The notes under the pieces are model-generated. The model was not told the DNA's origin. It saw only the letters and a list, made by a program, of their open reading frames with translations, and did no database searches. The translations under genes were made by a program, and so were the position numbers. From Chamaea fasciata (taxonomy: Eukaryota; Chordata; Aves; Passeriformes; Sylviidae), in NCBI GenBank assembly GCA_029207755.1, contig JARCOQ010000012.1:4112001-4176000 (forward strand): a stretch of DNA of 64,000 nucleotides, given 5' to 3'. This document shows, in pieces, positions 1 to 13,482 of the stretch (position 1 is the first letter of the stretch; each line of letters starts with the position of its first letter).

Positions 1-1324
1 AGTTTGTTTCTGAGTCATATTTTCAGGGAAGAAGCAGAGGCAGTTCCTTTGTTTTCTTTCTGTCAGAAAGTTTAGTATGATTAAAATGTAAAAGCAAGTT
101 TCAAGTAGTCCCATAAAGCACGTCCAGTCTCATCAGCATTAGAAACATTGCTCAAATCAAACATTTTTAGGTGTCCTCATGCAACTCTTTCCAGCCCATC
201 TCTCCGTGATCTCCTCAGCACCATGGGACATACAGCCAGCTCTGTTCCATGTTTTGACCATTTTCAAAAACCTCTTGCCGACCCTCCCTCGCTTAAAATT
301 CATCTCTACCCAACTGCTCAACCAAATGCTGCCTTCCTTCTCCTGCTCCATCTCATCTGCCACTGTCCCCACTCTTTTTCCACTCTTTTTCTCAGGGCTG
401 TTGCCACAGCTGTTCATCCAGCCAGGGAGCAGCGCCGCTGAATTTTGCAGGAGAAGAGCAAGTGCAGCCCCTCGCTTTGTTCAGAGACCCTCTGCATTAT
501 TTGTTTCAGAGGCAGCCACCTTCACTCTCAGACTTCTAAATGGGAGAGGGGAATTAGGCAAGCAGGCAGGCAGATGCCTGTGTAAAAAGCCCTTTCTTAT
601 AAATAAATCTCCCAGATTTTAGTTTGCAAAGTAGATTAATAATGCAACTGCCGGATAGAATTCAGGGGAATTTTGAACAATGCTTTACAAAAATAAGGTA
701 TTTAATCTGTAGAATATGAAAACACCGTCTCAGTATTAATGTGTGACTCTAACCTTGGCAACAGGAAAGGGTTTTTTTTGTATTTTGAACAATCCAGATT
801 CCCATAAATGTGGACTACCACACTCCCTAGCCAGTGGCAAGGTTTATGCCCTCTAAACATCGAAGCATCTGCGAGGTACTTAAGGATTTATTCACAGGCT
901 GCCACAATGAGGCAGTAGTAAGTTGTGGTGAATTCAGCATTTACAGCACAAATGATGCTGCTGAAGTGCTAATTAGTGCTAATTTGACTTGGCCCATTTT
1001 GGACCTCTGACACAGCTCTTCAAAAGCAAGCAGGTCTGGCATATGCTCATCTAAGGAAAACTCCTACCTCTCTATTTCCCTATTATGATATTTCTAAGGC
1101 AAAACATTAAGAAATTTAAAATATCTGTGTTTTCCTAAAGTAGTAGTCCAGGCCAGCTGCCACTACAGATTGATTTCTAGAAGAGAATGTTATAATATTT
1201 TTGGCTTAATGGGGACTGTAAAAAGTATTAGAGCAAAGCTAGGAAGAAAACATGTCACTGAGCATAGATTTGCTCGTTGAGTTGCATACTCGTTCAGAAG
1301 TTAATAAAGAAAATAATTTTCGTT
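1..1324. other. Unassigned non-coding DNA
   Basis: I see no recognisable gene or repeat here. Positions 179-622 stay open for 147 codons on the plus strand. That stretch is C/T-rich, is also open in a second plus frame and on the minus strand, and gives no protein family I recognise. Overlapping openness of this kind suggests a local shortage of stop codons rather than coding selection. The rest is A+T-rich with no long tandem repeat. Confidence 0.6.
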
Positions 1325-1463
1325 TCTTTTTTTTTTTTTTTCTTCAGATAAGCAAAAGCTGTTTCCCAAAGAGAGGGTCGTGAAGAGAAAAGCCAGTTTT
1401 TTTGCTTTCATCCTCTGCCTTTGGGCCCTGATAACTGTTCTTGCCTCCACCCATTTTCGCTAG
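1325..1463 (+). other. Acceptor-like tract followed by a short open frame (weak exon candidate)
   Basis: An almost pure pyrimidine run ends in TTCTTCAG, with the AG at 1346-1347, which is a textbook-looking 3' splice acceptor. From 1350 the frame is open for 37 codons to a TAG at 1461-1463. The deduced peptide starts with a lysine/arginine-rich part (about residues 1-14) followed by about 18 hydrophobic residues that could span a membrane, then the stop. T-rich DNA readily encodes Phe/Leu by chance and 37 open codons are unremarkable. No donor, partner exon or family match was found. It could be the last exon of a membrane protein but is more probably fortuitous. Confidence 0.12.
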
Positions 1464-4400
1464 ATGAATCGGGCTAGTGAAGAAAAACAGCTTAGAGATG
1501 CAGTAGGTTCATCCTTGGAGAAACCTGATGCAGTTAACTGTCTTGATCAGAAATATTTTTTTCTACTAAGATGAGCTACATAATTTGGTTCCTTAAAAAA
1601 GGGGACTTTGAAGCTACACTCTGCCTCCAAATACTTGTCATTTGACCCAGAAGGCAATATGTGAAAAATTCTGAACAAATAAATCAAAAAAGCTGACACA
1701 CTTTTCCAGGTGGCAAAGCTTTCGTGTGTTAACAAAAGGCTTGATTCTCTCTGCTTTTGATCTCTGCAGAATGACAGGCCAACAAAAGCACGACTCGGTG
1801 ATCGACAGTGTAGCAGAATGAGGCCAACAGAGTCAATACTCAAAAGAAGAGAGTGACTACTCCAGCGATTTCTCAGGTGGGTGAAACTCTGGGCACTGAA
1901 CATTTTCTAGAAATTACATTTTAATAATAGTTTTAAAAAATGCACTTAAATACTTTGAAGACTAAAGTAACAGAACACCTAAATAATCCAGTTTTGTCTT
2001 TGATGCAGTGCGTTTGTGCTTTTGGTCTCCACTATAACAACAGGAATAGCAAAAGTATTAGATAATTTCTGATGGCTGCTCATTAATCAGGCTATTGGCA
2101 CTAAAAATGAGTGGCTCTGGAATCTTCACAGGGCAGTGGGAAGTGGTGGCAGGCATTAACAGGATGTTGCACTGAAACTTCTAATACATGATAAGCAGGA
2201 AAATATTTTTGTTGATTAAAAACCTCCAGATCATGGATTTGAGAAGAAGCAATAAATATACTCTGAATATATTCTGCTTCTGAATTGAAGCAGAAATCAT
2301 TCAAAAGACTGGGGGAAAAAATAGCATTAGGAATTATGTAAGGCTCTTATCCCATTTTTTACTGCCAAACCTACCAGAAAATTAAAAGAAAACAGACAAA
2401 AAGTCAACCCCCAAAACTGCAAAAGATGCAACAGAAGCGTTGTGAATAGATCCTAAACGATCATTATGTGGACAAACTAATCCAGCTCCCTGTGCCTTTT
2501 ACTTTTACATGCTGCTCACATGAAGTTGAAGCCAGCACTCACAGGGAAACAAAGCACCCGCCACCCCATGTCAAACCTCAGCAGAGATCACCCCAGACCG
2601 GCAGGGAAGGGGAACAAACAGGGCAGGACACAACCTTCTCTTTTCCCTTCATTGTTACAAAGACTACTTATGCAATAGATCAGGAACTGGCCAAAGACCA
2701 CCTGATAAAATACTTGAGAAAAATGTGTGAATATAAACATAGAAATAAGCATTTACTTGTTTGTTGTTTTTTTTTTTTAATGAGAATTTTAAAAAACACT
2801 GAAAGACGAAGAACCTTTTTTACATATACACACTCACACCTGGTGATAACTTCCTGGAAATACAGTGATATTCTAAGTTTTCCTTAATGGCTTTTTACAT
2901 TTTTGTTTACTTGAACAACCAATCCCTCCTAATGCCGCACTAGAAAAAGACACAGCCTGGAAACTCTTCTTTGCAGGGGATAATGCACTTCAGTCATTCT
3001 CCTTGTTTTGCTCTATTCCAGATTTCTCAATTCTTGTACTATCTATTTCCATGGCATAATTATACCTATGGAATTCCCTGATAGCAGCCAAGGGTAGAGT
3101 TTGTTCATAATACTATCCTTTCTCTCTAGTTTCTGAAGGATGAAGGGCCATGTTTTAGTGACTCCAAAATTAATCCAATCTCCCAAAAAAGCAGCCAAAT
3201 ACTGCAATGGCAGTAAGTCTTAGAAGAAAAAATGGGTTGCCACCTGTCTTTCAATGACCACAGAAGATTGCTAAATTAATTTCCTTAATGTATTTGATGC
3301 AAAGGAAATTTTCAAAGCTCTGATTTTAAGTTTGTGGATTTGAGGTTTCAGCTGCAGCAACAATGAGTGTTGCCACAGGCAGCCAAGAGCAGCAGGAAAG
3401 GCAAAGGGCTTTAGAAGACTTCTATAAACAACACCCATTACCATGAATGTTAATGCTGTATTGGCCTTAGAGTTTGTCTATACAAAGCAACATTGCTGGG
3501 ATTTGTGTAAAAAAAGTGGTTTTAAGTTGCAAAATTCCTGTTGTGACTTAGGGAGAGGCTCTTCATCCCTCTCAGCACCAGGGGGCTCCTGGAAGTGAGA
3601 AACTGGAGTCCACTGACTTCTCGGGAAAAACATTTCCAATGTGTTCTCTGCACAAAGCCTGTGGTGCTGTTTGTCCCTGCACAGAGGACAGGCACTCTGA
3701 GATCAGGGCTGGGCTCTGAACACTGGCCCAAAGTTTTCACCATTAACTAAATTCACTCGTTATGCTCTACTGCAGTGAGCAAAGCCCTTTCCGTGCACAC
3801 CTGAATGAATTCTCCTTCATCTTCAAACTGGACAGTTCGGCAAAATGCCACTCTTAATTAGAACTAAAACTTCCATTGAGAAATATCTTACATTTACAGC
3901 ATGAGACAAATTTACTGTGCTGCTGCTTGTACCACACATTCTCAATCCCCTTTCTGTTTTTCACTGGTATCTTTCCCCCACCAGTGCTGTGTGTTTGGCA
4001 GGTAACACCTGTTTTTAACCCTGCTGATGAAAACTGCAGAGCTGCTGCATAGGTGCACCATGCACAGAAATGCTGACAGCACTGAATGCAGAGGGAATTG
4101 AGTATTAGTTGTCAAAGTCGATTAAGAACTGTGTGCAACTTAATTCAGGCAAATAATATGCTGCTCTAAAAATGCCCCCATGGCAAACTAAGTTTTAGAA
4201 TGGCTTGATAAATTGACACTATTCACAAAGAAAAACGACTAGAATTTGGGGATATTTTGTTAAAGCAATTTTGAAAGGGGTAGTAAGGACAATTAACTAT
4301 GAGGATACACTTTTTTAAAAAGCAGAAGCAGCCCAGACAATTCTCAGATCCAGAGTGCAGAAATCCATTTGCATACATAACTAACAATTGTCACGCACAA

Positions 4401-4871
4401 TTACATTGTTATTCAAAACATATTTATGATTGCAATGCATTTAAGGTGAAATTGAATGCTCAGCCTTTGCATGGTCTAGAGCTATTAAATACTAGTTTGC
4501 TGAGGTGTTCAGTGGTACGTTTCTTAATTGATGAATTTCACTAGAGTCAAGTATTACCCTTGATGCAGCTCCAGGTTGATCAGCCCTGGAAAAAGGCTAC
4601 TTGTAATACAGAATAAATGGTATTTCTAGAGATGAAACCTTATCACTGTTTCAAATGGTTGGTTTTAAAAAAACATACATTTTTAATTCCTTTTGTGTGT
4701 TGAGTGCATTTTCCCTCAAAATATTAAATAAGCATAATGATGCTTTCGGTCTCTATTGCTACAGTAAACCCATGGCTGAAATAATTTCACTGACCTGTTC
4801 AAAATGTGAGTTTTACTTTCATAAGTATAAAAGAACTAATTTTTAACAGGTCTGCAACAGAATTGACTGCC
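1464..4871. other. Unassigned non-coding DNA
   Basis: This stretch is A+T-rich with scattered homopolymers, including a T run near 2769. Open frames reach 139 codons (2468-2887, plus) and 118 codons (1547-1903, minus). Neither shows recognisable domains or exon borders. I see no CR1, LTR or RNA gene. Confidence 0.6.
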
Positions 4872-4889
4872 AAAAAAAAAAAAAAAAAA
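4872..4889 (+). repeat. Poly-A tract, 18 A
   Basis: An uninterrupted run of 18 A follows TGCC and is followed by GGCTTC. CR1 elements do not end in poly-A, and no retrotransposed gene copy is visible upstream, so it is recorded as simple sequence only. Confidence 0.9.
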
Positions 4890-6870
4890 GGCTTCTAGGG
4901 CAAATTACATTCAAAATTTCGAATATTTGACACATGCATCAAACAATTTCCCCTAAAACAATCTGTGCATTCCAGCACCACGGCACCAGCATCACAGGCT
5001 GGGGGCCAGACTTACCAACACTGAGGGAAAAAAGTCGATCTTACACAATAAAATATTGTTAAATAATTTTAAGCTAAACATCTTGTGCTTGGATTTTTAA
5101 AGAGCTCAGAGTGTGTGTCAGATGGGGGATGATCCACAGTGATACAGTTAAAGTGCAGTTTCAGGATGGCCTGCCTCCACATCTCTCTCCATTAGAGAAA
5201 CTTTTCTCTAAAGCTGTCCCCGCTGGTTCTCAAATGCTTTTGAAGAAAGAAAACTAAAAGTTCTTGACAGTGCTATTAAGGCAAGTAACTTGTGCTTCCC
5301 ACTCCCTTCTCCTCATGCAAGTAGCCTGACTCACCTCTGGATAAAGATGTACACAGGGTGAGAAGTGGTTTTGGTGCTTTGTCCTTCTCCAGGTACCTCC
5401 AGCCACATCCTCACAGATACGTCCATTGACCTTCACGGCTGACACGACTTCCAGGTCTGTCCATGCTCTGATGTTTACAAAGCTGTGTCCCTGCAGTCCT
5501 AAACCAGTCTCAATATGAACAATCGAGAGAGCAGACTGTTAAGCTGGTCAAGCTGAGCATGGCTTACAGTTTCTGCAAGCCTGGACAACTCATAGGCAGA
5601 TTTTACTCCAGCAGGACGGGTTCAAGAGACCGTTTGGACTTACCTATACACAAGTGATGTATCTTTCCTTTCCAACATGGTAAAGGGGGATTCCCCATTT
5701 GACTCGTGAGAAGGAAAGTACAGCCAAATTCAAGGGTGGATCCAGGTGGCATAGGGAAGCTCTGGGAAGGCTTTCCCTCAGCCTTTTAGCAGTCACTTCA
5801 GTTGTCTGCAGTGCCTCCTTGTTCTTCAAGTACTTCCAGACTGCTCTGTAGTATTACAAGCAATACCATGTATTTCTTCAAAAACAGCAGTAGAGGCTAA
5901 GCCGAGAGCTGTTGACAATTTCCCTTTGTACTGTTTCTTGCCTGGAAAAAGAAACCTGAAGACTGATGGCAGCACTCTTCCACTGCCTCCTTTTTCCCCT
6001 GAGGAAAGGTCCTGTCTGCTGTTTCCAGGCCCAAGGGAAACCCAAACCATTTGCATCTCTGAGTGTGCACACACTATTGGGTCAATAATTCTGAAACCAG
6101 CTGTGGCATGGATGCATGGTGAAAGATTTAACTGCAAAACCTCTCTCTCTGGAGGATCTCCACTACAGCAACACATTACACCAGCTCCATTTTGTAGATA
6201 ATATTTAATTTGTCCGTAACTTTGACAATAAACCTGATTCATGAATATGCATGAAGATATCTTAGTACGGTCAATTTATATTTACATTATAACATTACTT
6301 GCTTAAAGAAAAAAGAGTGGTGATTTGATGAGAGTTTGGAAATGTTCCTTCAAAACCAAGAAGGGCTTGCACCAAGGGTACAGACAGTACTGGTACTGTG
6401 TGGAAGGCTGTATTCAGTCATGAATTTTGATTTGTTTCCCTGCTCTCACCTGTTGAGAAGATGCCTCAGACACCATCCACTTCCCTCCTCCTTTCCTTGT
6501 CAGTCTATCTGGATTGCTGACCCATGAAGCAAAATCTTTTATATAATGGCAGTATAACACCTTGCACAACACAAATAATTTACCTGAAACCTAAAAACCC
6601 ATCTCAGATATAGAAAAATGTACAGGAGTGAAGCTGCTTGGCATGACAGCTGAATGGACTACAGGCTATCCAAAGAAAGAAATGCCAAAAGCTTTAAATA
6701 TCAACTGATGAAGGAAACTCCTCCCCTCCAAAAATAACGCATAAAGGAATGCATAAAATAGCCCTCATAACATTAGAAGGACTCTCATTCAGCTGTCACT
6801 GTACTGTGCGTCCTTGGAAAGCTTAAATGGCTTTTATTCCCCATGAATTCAGAGAATTTTCTTTTAGCTC

Positions 6871-6898
6871 CATGTGTAATTTTAAACAATTACACATG
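6871..6898. repeat. Perfect 11-bp inverted repeat with 6-nt spacer
   Basis: The left arm CATGTGTAATT (6871-6881) and right arm AATTACACATG (6888-6898) are exact reverse complements around the spacer TTAAAC. Each arm contains a TAATT/AATTA core like homeodomain half-sites. It could be a paired transcription-factor site, a cruciform-prone spot or chance. The arms are visible directly; any function is inference. Confidence 0.85.
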
Positions 6899-7676
6899 AA
6901 TAAATAAATGAAAATCAAAGAAACTGTCTCTGCTTAGAAAACCAGCTTAATTTGGCATGCTCTGCTGCACACTGCTTAATGCCCAGAATATTTTAGGCCT
7001 TGCTTAAACCAAATGCCTTCACACTGTGCAAGTAATCTTTGTAAAAAAATATTAAATTAAATTTGGGGCTAAGTGAGGTGTGAAATTCTTAAGTTTTCTC
7101 CTGAAAAAGGAGTCATCAGATTCAGACAGCGACTGCCATCCTTGTTGCCTCCAAGCACACATTTATTTAGAAAGTAAAACTCACCAAAAACGATCAAGTT
7201 AGGTGCAAAGTAAGTTTTGTCACAAGTCCCCTCTTGCTCCCTGCAAGAGTCCCAGTGTGCTTTTTAAGCTGTGCTTATGAAATGCACTCATGGCATGGCT
7301 TGCACTGATTTAGCTGAGCTATTCCTGCTTGTCCTCTTCCTGCAGCAGGCTGCTCTCCACCATGCCTCTGCTGACTTTTGCTGCTTTGTGGATCTCCCAG
7401 ACCCTGCTGTGCCATTTACATTGCCCACTCGGGAAATAGAAGGCATCAGATTTTACTGTTCCTTTCAGTAGCAATCACTGGACTTTTTGTAACAGGGCAG
7501 TACTTGTGTCCTAACCAGGACAATTTACAGAGGGAACCTCAGCTCTTCAAAGCCTTCCCTCCCTGCAGCCTGAGCCTGCTCATCAGGGGAACAAGAGTTG
7601 AGTCCTGGGGACTCAGTGGGCCCCCCGGGAGGGTGTCTCACAGGTGTTCACTACGACAGTGATACCTATTCTCTGG

Positions 7677-7735
7677 AACAAAAACAAAACAAAAAAAGCC
7701 AAATCAAACACCAAAACAAACAATCCCCCAAATAT
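7677..7735 (+). repeat. A/C-rich low-complexity tract
   Basis: This is a run of CAAAA/CAAA-like units with few other bases, beginning after TCTCTGG. It is one of several such A/C tracts on the plus strand of this window. Confidence 0.8.
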
Positions 7736-9285
7736 ACCCTCAGAAGGAAAGGGAAAGAGGTCTAATTTATGTAACAGCACAAATTTTCTTGCAAATATTT
7801 ATGTGCAGAGTCTGATTTTGCCTGAAATCGAGTCTTTTTAAAATGAATTCTAAAAAAGAAAATAATTAGCAGTTTTCTAAACATTAGAAATATGAACTTT
7901 GAAACATTACAAACACACATTATAATGGAAACAGGAAGTAGCTCAGAAGTTTTAAAGTTCTACCACTTTCAGGACAGCACTTCCAGAGCAGTCTGAACTG
8001 CATTGATTAACATTTCAAACCCACGTGAGCCTCCCTGGAGTCCATGGAATCAGTTCTCCGTCTGTACAGGGTTTTCTACTTACAGGAACTAAAGATCTGA
8101 GGACCAGACGCTGCATTGGCATGTCCACTTCATTTCAGGAGGAGTCTGACAGTGTGGTATCACTTAAATAATGAAGCACACATCTGGCAGGAGATTGCTG
8201 AGGTTGGCTAAGTTTGTACAAGGTCAATTCATCCTCTAAGCTTCTGTATGCTGAAAATGAAGCAAGGAGTTTACATGGCAATCAGCAGAATCCACCGATT
8301 GATTTCAGGGTTTGTTTCCCAAGTAGCATGTCTTTCTCTGTAAATCAGTTTTGATTGTATAGAAATAGGAGGGAGTGGTATTGTACTGCTCTGAGATGTA
8401 TTTTCTGAAATGTTTCAGTAGCTAATGCATACCTATTGTAAAATATGATGCTTTTTCTTTTGTAAGGAAGTAGAAAAACTACAATGCATCACACGTGGCA
8501 AATGGAAAAGGGTACATCTCTCTCACAGATCTAACCCACTACCCTACTTTGCAAGTTTTAGGCTATTCTTACCAAAGGTGGATAATCCTTTAAGTGGAAA
8601 TAATACAGGATCAGGCTTTGAAAAATGTATTTATTCAGTACTCCCACTAATTTTCACAGAAGAACAGTACCTGCTCAATATGAAATGTGAAATCCAGTAT
8701 CCTTACATATTGTTATCAGCTCGCTTTACAGAACAGGCATTAGTTCTGATAAAAAGTTTCATTTAGAGATTCTTCCTATGTTAAAGGAAATAGGTGACAT
8801 TTTTATAAACTCAGTGCAACATAGAAATGAGGCAAACATAATGAAAAATTACTTTTATCATTCAATAGTCCACAACATTAAAAAAAACAACTTAGTGAGT
8901 AAGGGTTGTAAGTTAAAGCTCAGATCTCAATGATTTTTCTCATTTTAACAATCATACAAGTAGCCTTTCTCCAGAGGTCATGGAAATCATCTACCTGCAC
9001 TCCAGCTCCGTGCTCTTACTGCAAGCAGTCTTTTCATACAAATGTCTGGCATTAAAAAAACAAAACCACCTCATATATTTTTGCAAGTTTGTTTGTTCTC
9101 CATGACCTAAAGATACTAACTTCAACTGTCTCTGCCCCTCTCCTTCTGGACAGCTTGTTTGTCTTGGAAGGGACAATATCAAGTAGATACCAAGGGAAGG
9201 GAGCAAGAAAACACCATCAGAACTCTCCTTCTGATGGCCCACCACTGCCATGCCAGCAAACATCAGGGCTCCACAGCTGAGCTCG

Positions 9286-9990
9286 TGTTGATGACTTTCC
9301 CTGGTTTATTAAAATTGAGAGGCAGACAAGGGTAAGGGATAAGGGGTTTTCACCTCAGTATTTAATAAGGATCCTTATGGGGCACCATTTCCCAAGGTGG
9401 GATGTGCTGCAGTGCACACACACACTAGATCACCTCCACAATTTCTAGACTTTACAAATTAGCATATCTAACAAGGATGCCCCAGTGGGAGGCCTGGATG
9501 AACGGCCTGATATTCCATCTGAGGAATTCTCCCCTGGATGGGCCAAATCTCCATTTTACAGGATATATTCTAGAGGGGGCCTCGGTTTCCCAAGATAGCT
9601 TAGGGCTTTCTGGCCTCCTACTATGAGACCTTTAGGATCCTTGGTCTCCTGGCCTAGGAGAGTACTAGGACTATGCTAAATTTTCAGGCTTAAGGAATTA
9701 CAAGCACACATGCTAAGAATACTCAGTAAACACAAAACGTATATAGAAGGTATATAAAAGAAAAGGCAAAAAAATCAACCTGGCATCAGTGTGACTGGGG
9801 CTGGCTCCTTCTGCAGAGCAACTCGGTGCTTCAGCCACCAAGAGTGATGTTTTTGCTCCTGTTTCTTGTCATCTCTTTCCTGGACTTTTGTCCTGTAGTG
9901 ACTGAAAATCTAGAAGAGAATCTTAAGGGAGAAACCTGAAAAAAGATAAATATTGTCCTTTAATGGCTTTTCCCACTGGTCTCAGTTTTA
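9286..9990. other. Repeat-like block of unknown class (possible degraded LTR)
   Basis: The block starts with TGTTGATGAC and has, on the minus strand, an AATAAA signal near 9305-9310. It contains two partly similar segments about 100 bp apart, near 9363 and 9460, each with an A/T-rich lead followed by AAGGAT. A strong TATA-like TATATAAAAG lies on the plus strand at 9751-9760. The composition differs from the flanks. I cannot match it to a named family, found no clear target-site duplication, and the minus-strand AATAAA and plus-strand TATA point in opposite directions. It could equally be unique sequence. Confidence 0.2.
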
Positions 9991-12900
9991 TATTGCCACC
10001 CTGTGGGAAAGGTCAGCCTCCCCTACACCCAGGATGCTGTAATAGGCACTTCCACTTTTTAACTTCCCATTAAAACCATGGCCTTTTCAGTCAGCTGCCT
10101 TTTTAAAAGTAATATTAGTTTTACAAGCCAATTTTTTTTAAAAAAATGTAGAAAGACCATGGAAAATTCTGATATGTTGGCACCAGTCCATTATGATGCC
10201 AAAGTAACACCGCAGAACCCAAATACAATTTTAAGTATCTCTCATCCATGATGTGCTTGTTTATCCCAGAGAAGGCACAGAGAGCTGATGAAGATTTTTT
10301 TCTTCCTGTGGGGCTCAAGAGCTTCCTACATGCCTTATCACCAAAAAGATGTTACTCATGCAACACGTTACCATGGAGAGGATCCACTTCACACTTCGCT
10401 CATGTTGCACTTCTTCCCTTTGTTTTTCTGCCTTGAAAACAAGGACACTACATTCTTCTATATGTGGAAAGCACTGAGCACATTCACTTTAGCAACACTT
10501 CTGTTTATTGTTTTTTTATGTTCTGAGCAGAAAAGGAGATGCATTATCGGATCAGTTTGTGCTGTTATTTGATTTCCTTCTTTCCTCTAACTTGGTCAAT
10601 CACTATTACTTTGCTTTCTTAACAGATACACAACTTCTCTTGGCAAGCTTGTTGACAGGTCCATCTCCTCTGATGTCTTGCTTCACTACTACTTGGATAG
10701 GGAGAAACAGGAACTGTTCCTTTTAAAAAAGGGGCGCCCAAATCTGGACATACATGCACCGACCATACACTGCAATGGCATTCCAGCGGCATTCCCACTC
10801 CAAAGGCACATAGCCATCCTATAGCCTTGCAGCCCTGGGGACTCCCCTTTTCTGACAGGGGTCTGGAAACAACTTTACTTTAGTAATTACTATCCTGGAA
10901 TTATCATTAGCTTAGCTACTTTGTATTGGCTCTTCCATAGTGCAGCCAGGGACCTGAAACTGAAACATCAGAGATTTTGACAGGTGTTTTATCTTTTCGG
11001 GCTTCTGGATCGTGACCAACAACCCCTGGGTGCCCTGTCCATGTGTTCCAGTCAGCACATGCGAATCCCTGGGACAAGGTCTCAGCTCTACAGAGTTACA
11101 AGCCAACAGCCACAAGGTGACACGCAGAGCAAAACAAATTTGTCCTGTCTGCAGCAGCACCAGAAAACTGCAGCAGTGCCATGAGGACAGAGAAGGACAT
11201 CTGGGCTTCACCCAGACATCAAGGGACTGGGCCTCTACTTGACACCTTTACCTTCTGTGCCTGGCCTGCAGCTCACAGCTCATCTGACTGCAGGAGCAAG
11301 AACCTTAACACTGCAGGACTGGGAAAAGACAGCAGAAAGGGTTATGAGGGTGATGGGGGGACCCAGACCCCACCTGATGGGAATGTGGGCTGAATGGCTG
11401 CTGCCACCACAGAGGCACCAGCCAGTCTTATTATTCCACCTATCAGCTGAAAGAGAAAAGCTGGTTGCTTATATTTCCAAAGGCTTTGCTTTGGGAAAAG
11501 CTAATTTTGCACTGAAACACAGAACGTGCACACCAGCTGGCCATGGCAAAAGGCACACTGGAGATAAAAACCACTGTTTTTTTTTCCTGAATTAGACCTA
11601 GCTGCAAGGAAGAAAACCAGTCTGCCATGGTGTCGGGTGAGATACCCTGCTCCAGCCAAAGATCTCTTGCGCATTGTGTATGTACGAAATTACTCGAAGC
11701 ATCTCTTCCCACGTTGGATTCTGCTACCCACGAATTTGAGGAGCAAGAAGATAGAGGCTGAGTATCCTGCACTTGCAGCCTGTGCAAGTCAGGAGCAGGA
11801 CCCAGGCAGCCTTACAGCCAGGCTGAGCACTTCACTACTGCCAAAAGTAGTGAGTTGATATTGCCCAACATGATCACACAGGAACAATTATCTTTGGCAA
11901 TCTCCAACACTAATTTTAAAATGTTCTCTTCAGTATCATCACTGAATTCAAATGGTAATTTTTTTTTTTTTAATCCACTGTCATTCTCCTTTCTAGCTCT
12001 AATTATCTGGACTGCATCCACACCATGAAGCAGAATTGTGACAAGAAAGCAATCACCCCAGAGATTTCTCAGAAATTTGCTTTCTAATTGGGTTGAAAAT
12101 GCCTCAGCTTCCTGCATTGTATTTTACACATAACTAGATTTTCTGTGATCACAGTCTATGAAATGCAGAAATGCAATCTTGTGATTATTTGTCACACCAC
12201 TGGACCTTCTGGTGCTACGTGTTGTACATAAATTCAGGCAAAAAGACAGCTCCTGTGCAAAACAATTGAATACTTGAGGGTAAAATTTAAAAGAATAAAA
12301 TATAGGAGAAAGAGGTGGAGAAAATAACTTTGATAATAATAGGTGTTGCACTGTAAGCATAACTCTGTAATTCTATTGCCAAAAAAAAAAAAACCTCAAA
12401 AAGAAACATCATCTCTTGGTAAATATCTAGAACATTCCAGACTTGTTTACGGACATCTCACTTATGTCATGAAATCTCCCTCCCTTATTTAGTCATTGTA
12501 GGATGGAAATAATACTTACTATACCTTCCCCGTGAAGCTTGATTAAATGCTCACAGTACTTTGCCACCACTTGCTTGACAACATGGCTGTGAAATACCAT
12601 TGCTAAAGACACACTGTGTTATATGCGCAGCACATACAGAATTGACTAAACCCATCTTTTCTGTTTTTAAAGTTTTAACTAAGCAATGCTTAATGAAATT
12701 TGCCAGCCTAACTGCTCCTGTTGTCTCTGCTGGTAATGCAAAAGCAAACGGCTGTAAGTACGGTACCCTGAAGGCAGACATTAGGAGTTTCTCTGTTGAA
12801 TCCAGCAGAGAAGTTTCTTGCATCTCCGTTGAATGCCATCACGCTGTGATTAGTTAATCATTAAGTACATAGTGCTTTTAATTAACTGCCAACTCTGCTT

Positions 12901-13240
12901 GGGCATCTGTTCTGAAAATCACATCCGATCATGCTTTTCCCAGTCTGTGGCTATGGAGCTCTTCAATAATACGGTTGTTGCTCCATTCTCCAGCTCTCTC
13001 TGCTACAAGACAGCTCAAGTCCAGAGTGTCCTACATGAAATGAAATATAAATGAACTTCTCCTCCAAGGGAATAAAAGTAAATGGGAATTAAACAAATTT
13101 ATTTGCCTTAATAGGTAATAAATACCGCTATTAAAAAGCAGATCAGGCCAATTAGCATTTTTCTGGAAGAAAGAAGAGGCTGGAACAGCATTTTTACTCT
13201 TCAGTGTCAACACATAATTTTAACAAATACCCATTAAATA
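9991..13240. other. Unassigned non-coding DNA
   Basis: No gene is recognised. The part from about 10900 to 11860 is less A+T-rich and carries overlapping open frames on both strands (up to 118 codons plus, 114 codons minus). None shows domain motifs, retroviral polymerase motifs or convincing splice borders. A 13-A run lies at 12381-12393. Confidence 0.55.
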
Positions 13241-13288
13241 ACAAAAACAAAACCAAAACAAAAAAAAAAAAAAACCCAAAACAAACCA
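13241..13288 (+). repeat. A/C-only low-complexity tract
   Basis: CAAAA-type units surround a run of about 15 A. The plus strand carries almost exclusively A and C across about 48 bp. Confidence 0.85.
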
Positions 13289-13482
13289 CTAATCTTTACC
13301 TGCAGAATATAATCCTTTCTATTTTATAAGGGGAAGTGAGACTGAGAATAAATACAACAGATCCTAAAGTCCACAAAAGGTACACAGTGTAAACGTTCCC
13401 TTACAAACACTGCATTTCTCCATCTATGGAGCTCAATTTCTGTTGGCTTCAAAAAGCTTAATTTTAAGAGTCTTTTTAAATT

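Larger units (their letters stand above)
4890..9285. other. Unassigned non-coding DNA
   Basis: No gene or interspersed repeat is recognised. Open frames are at most 138 codons (5826-6242, minus), overlapped by frames on the other strand. The stretch contains the perfect inverted repeat at 6871-6898 and an A/C-rich tract at 7677-7735, both listed separately. A conserved regulatory element could be hidden here, but that cannot be seen without alignment. Confidence 0.6.

Noticed and set aside
9365..9378. ATAAGGATCCTTAT perfect palindrome
   Set aside because: A 14-bp palindrome is expected by chance at this scale; it is kept only as part of the unclassified block.
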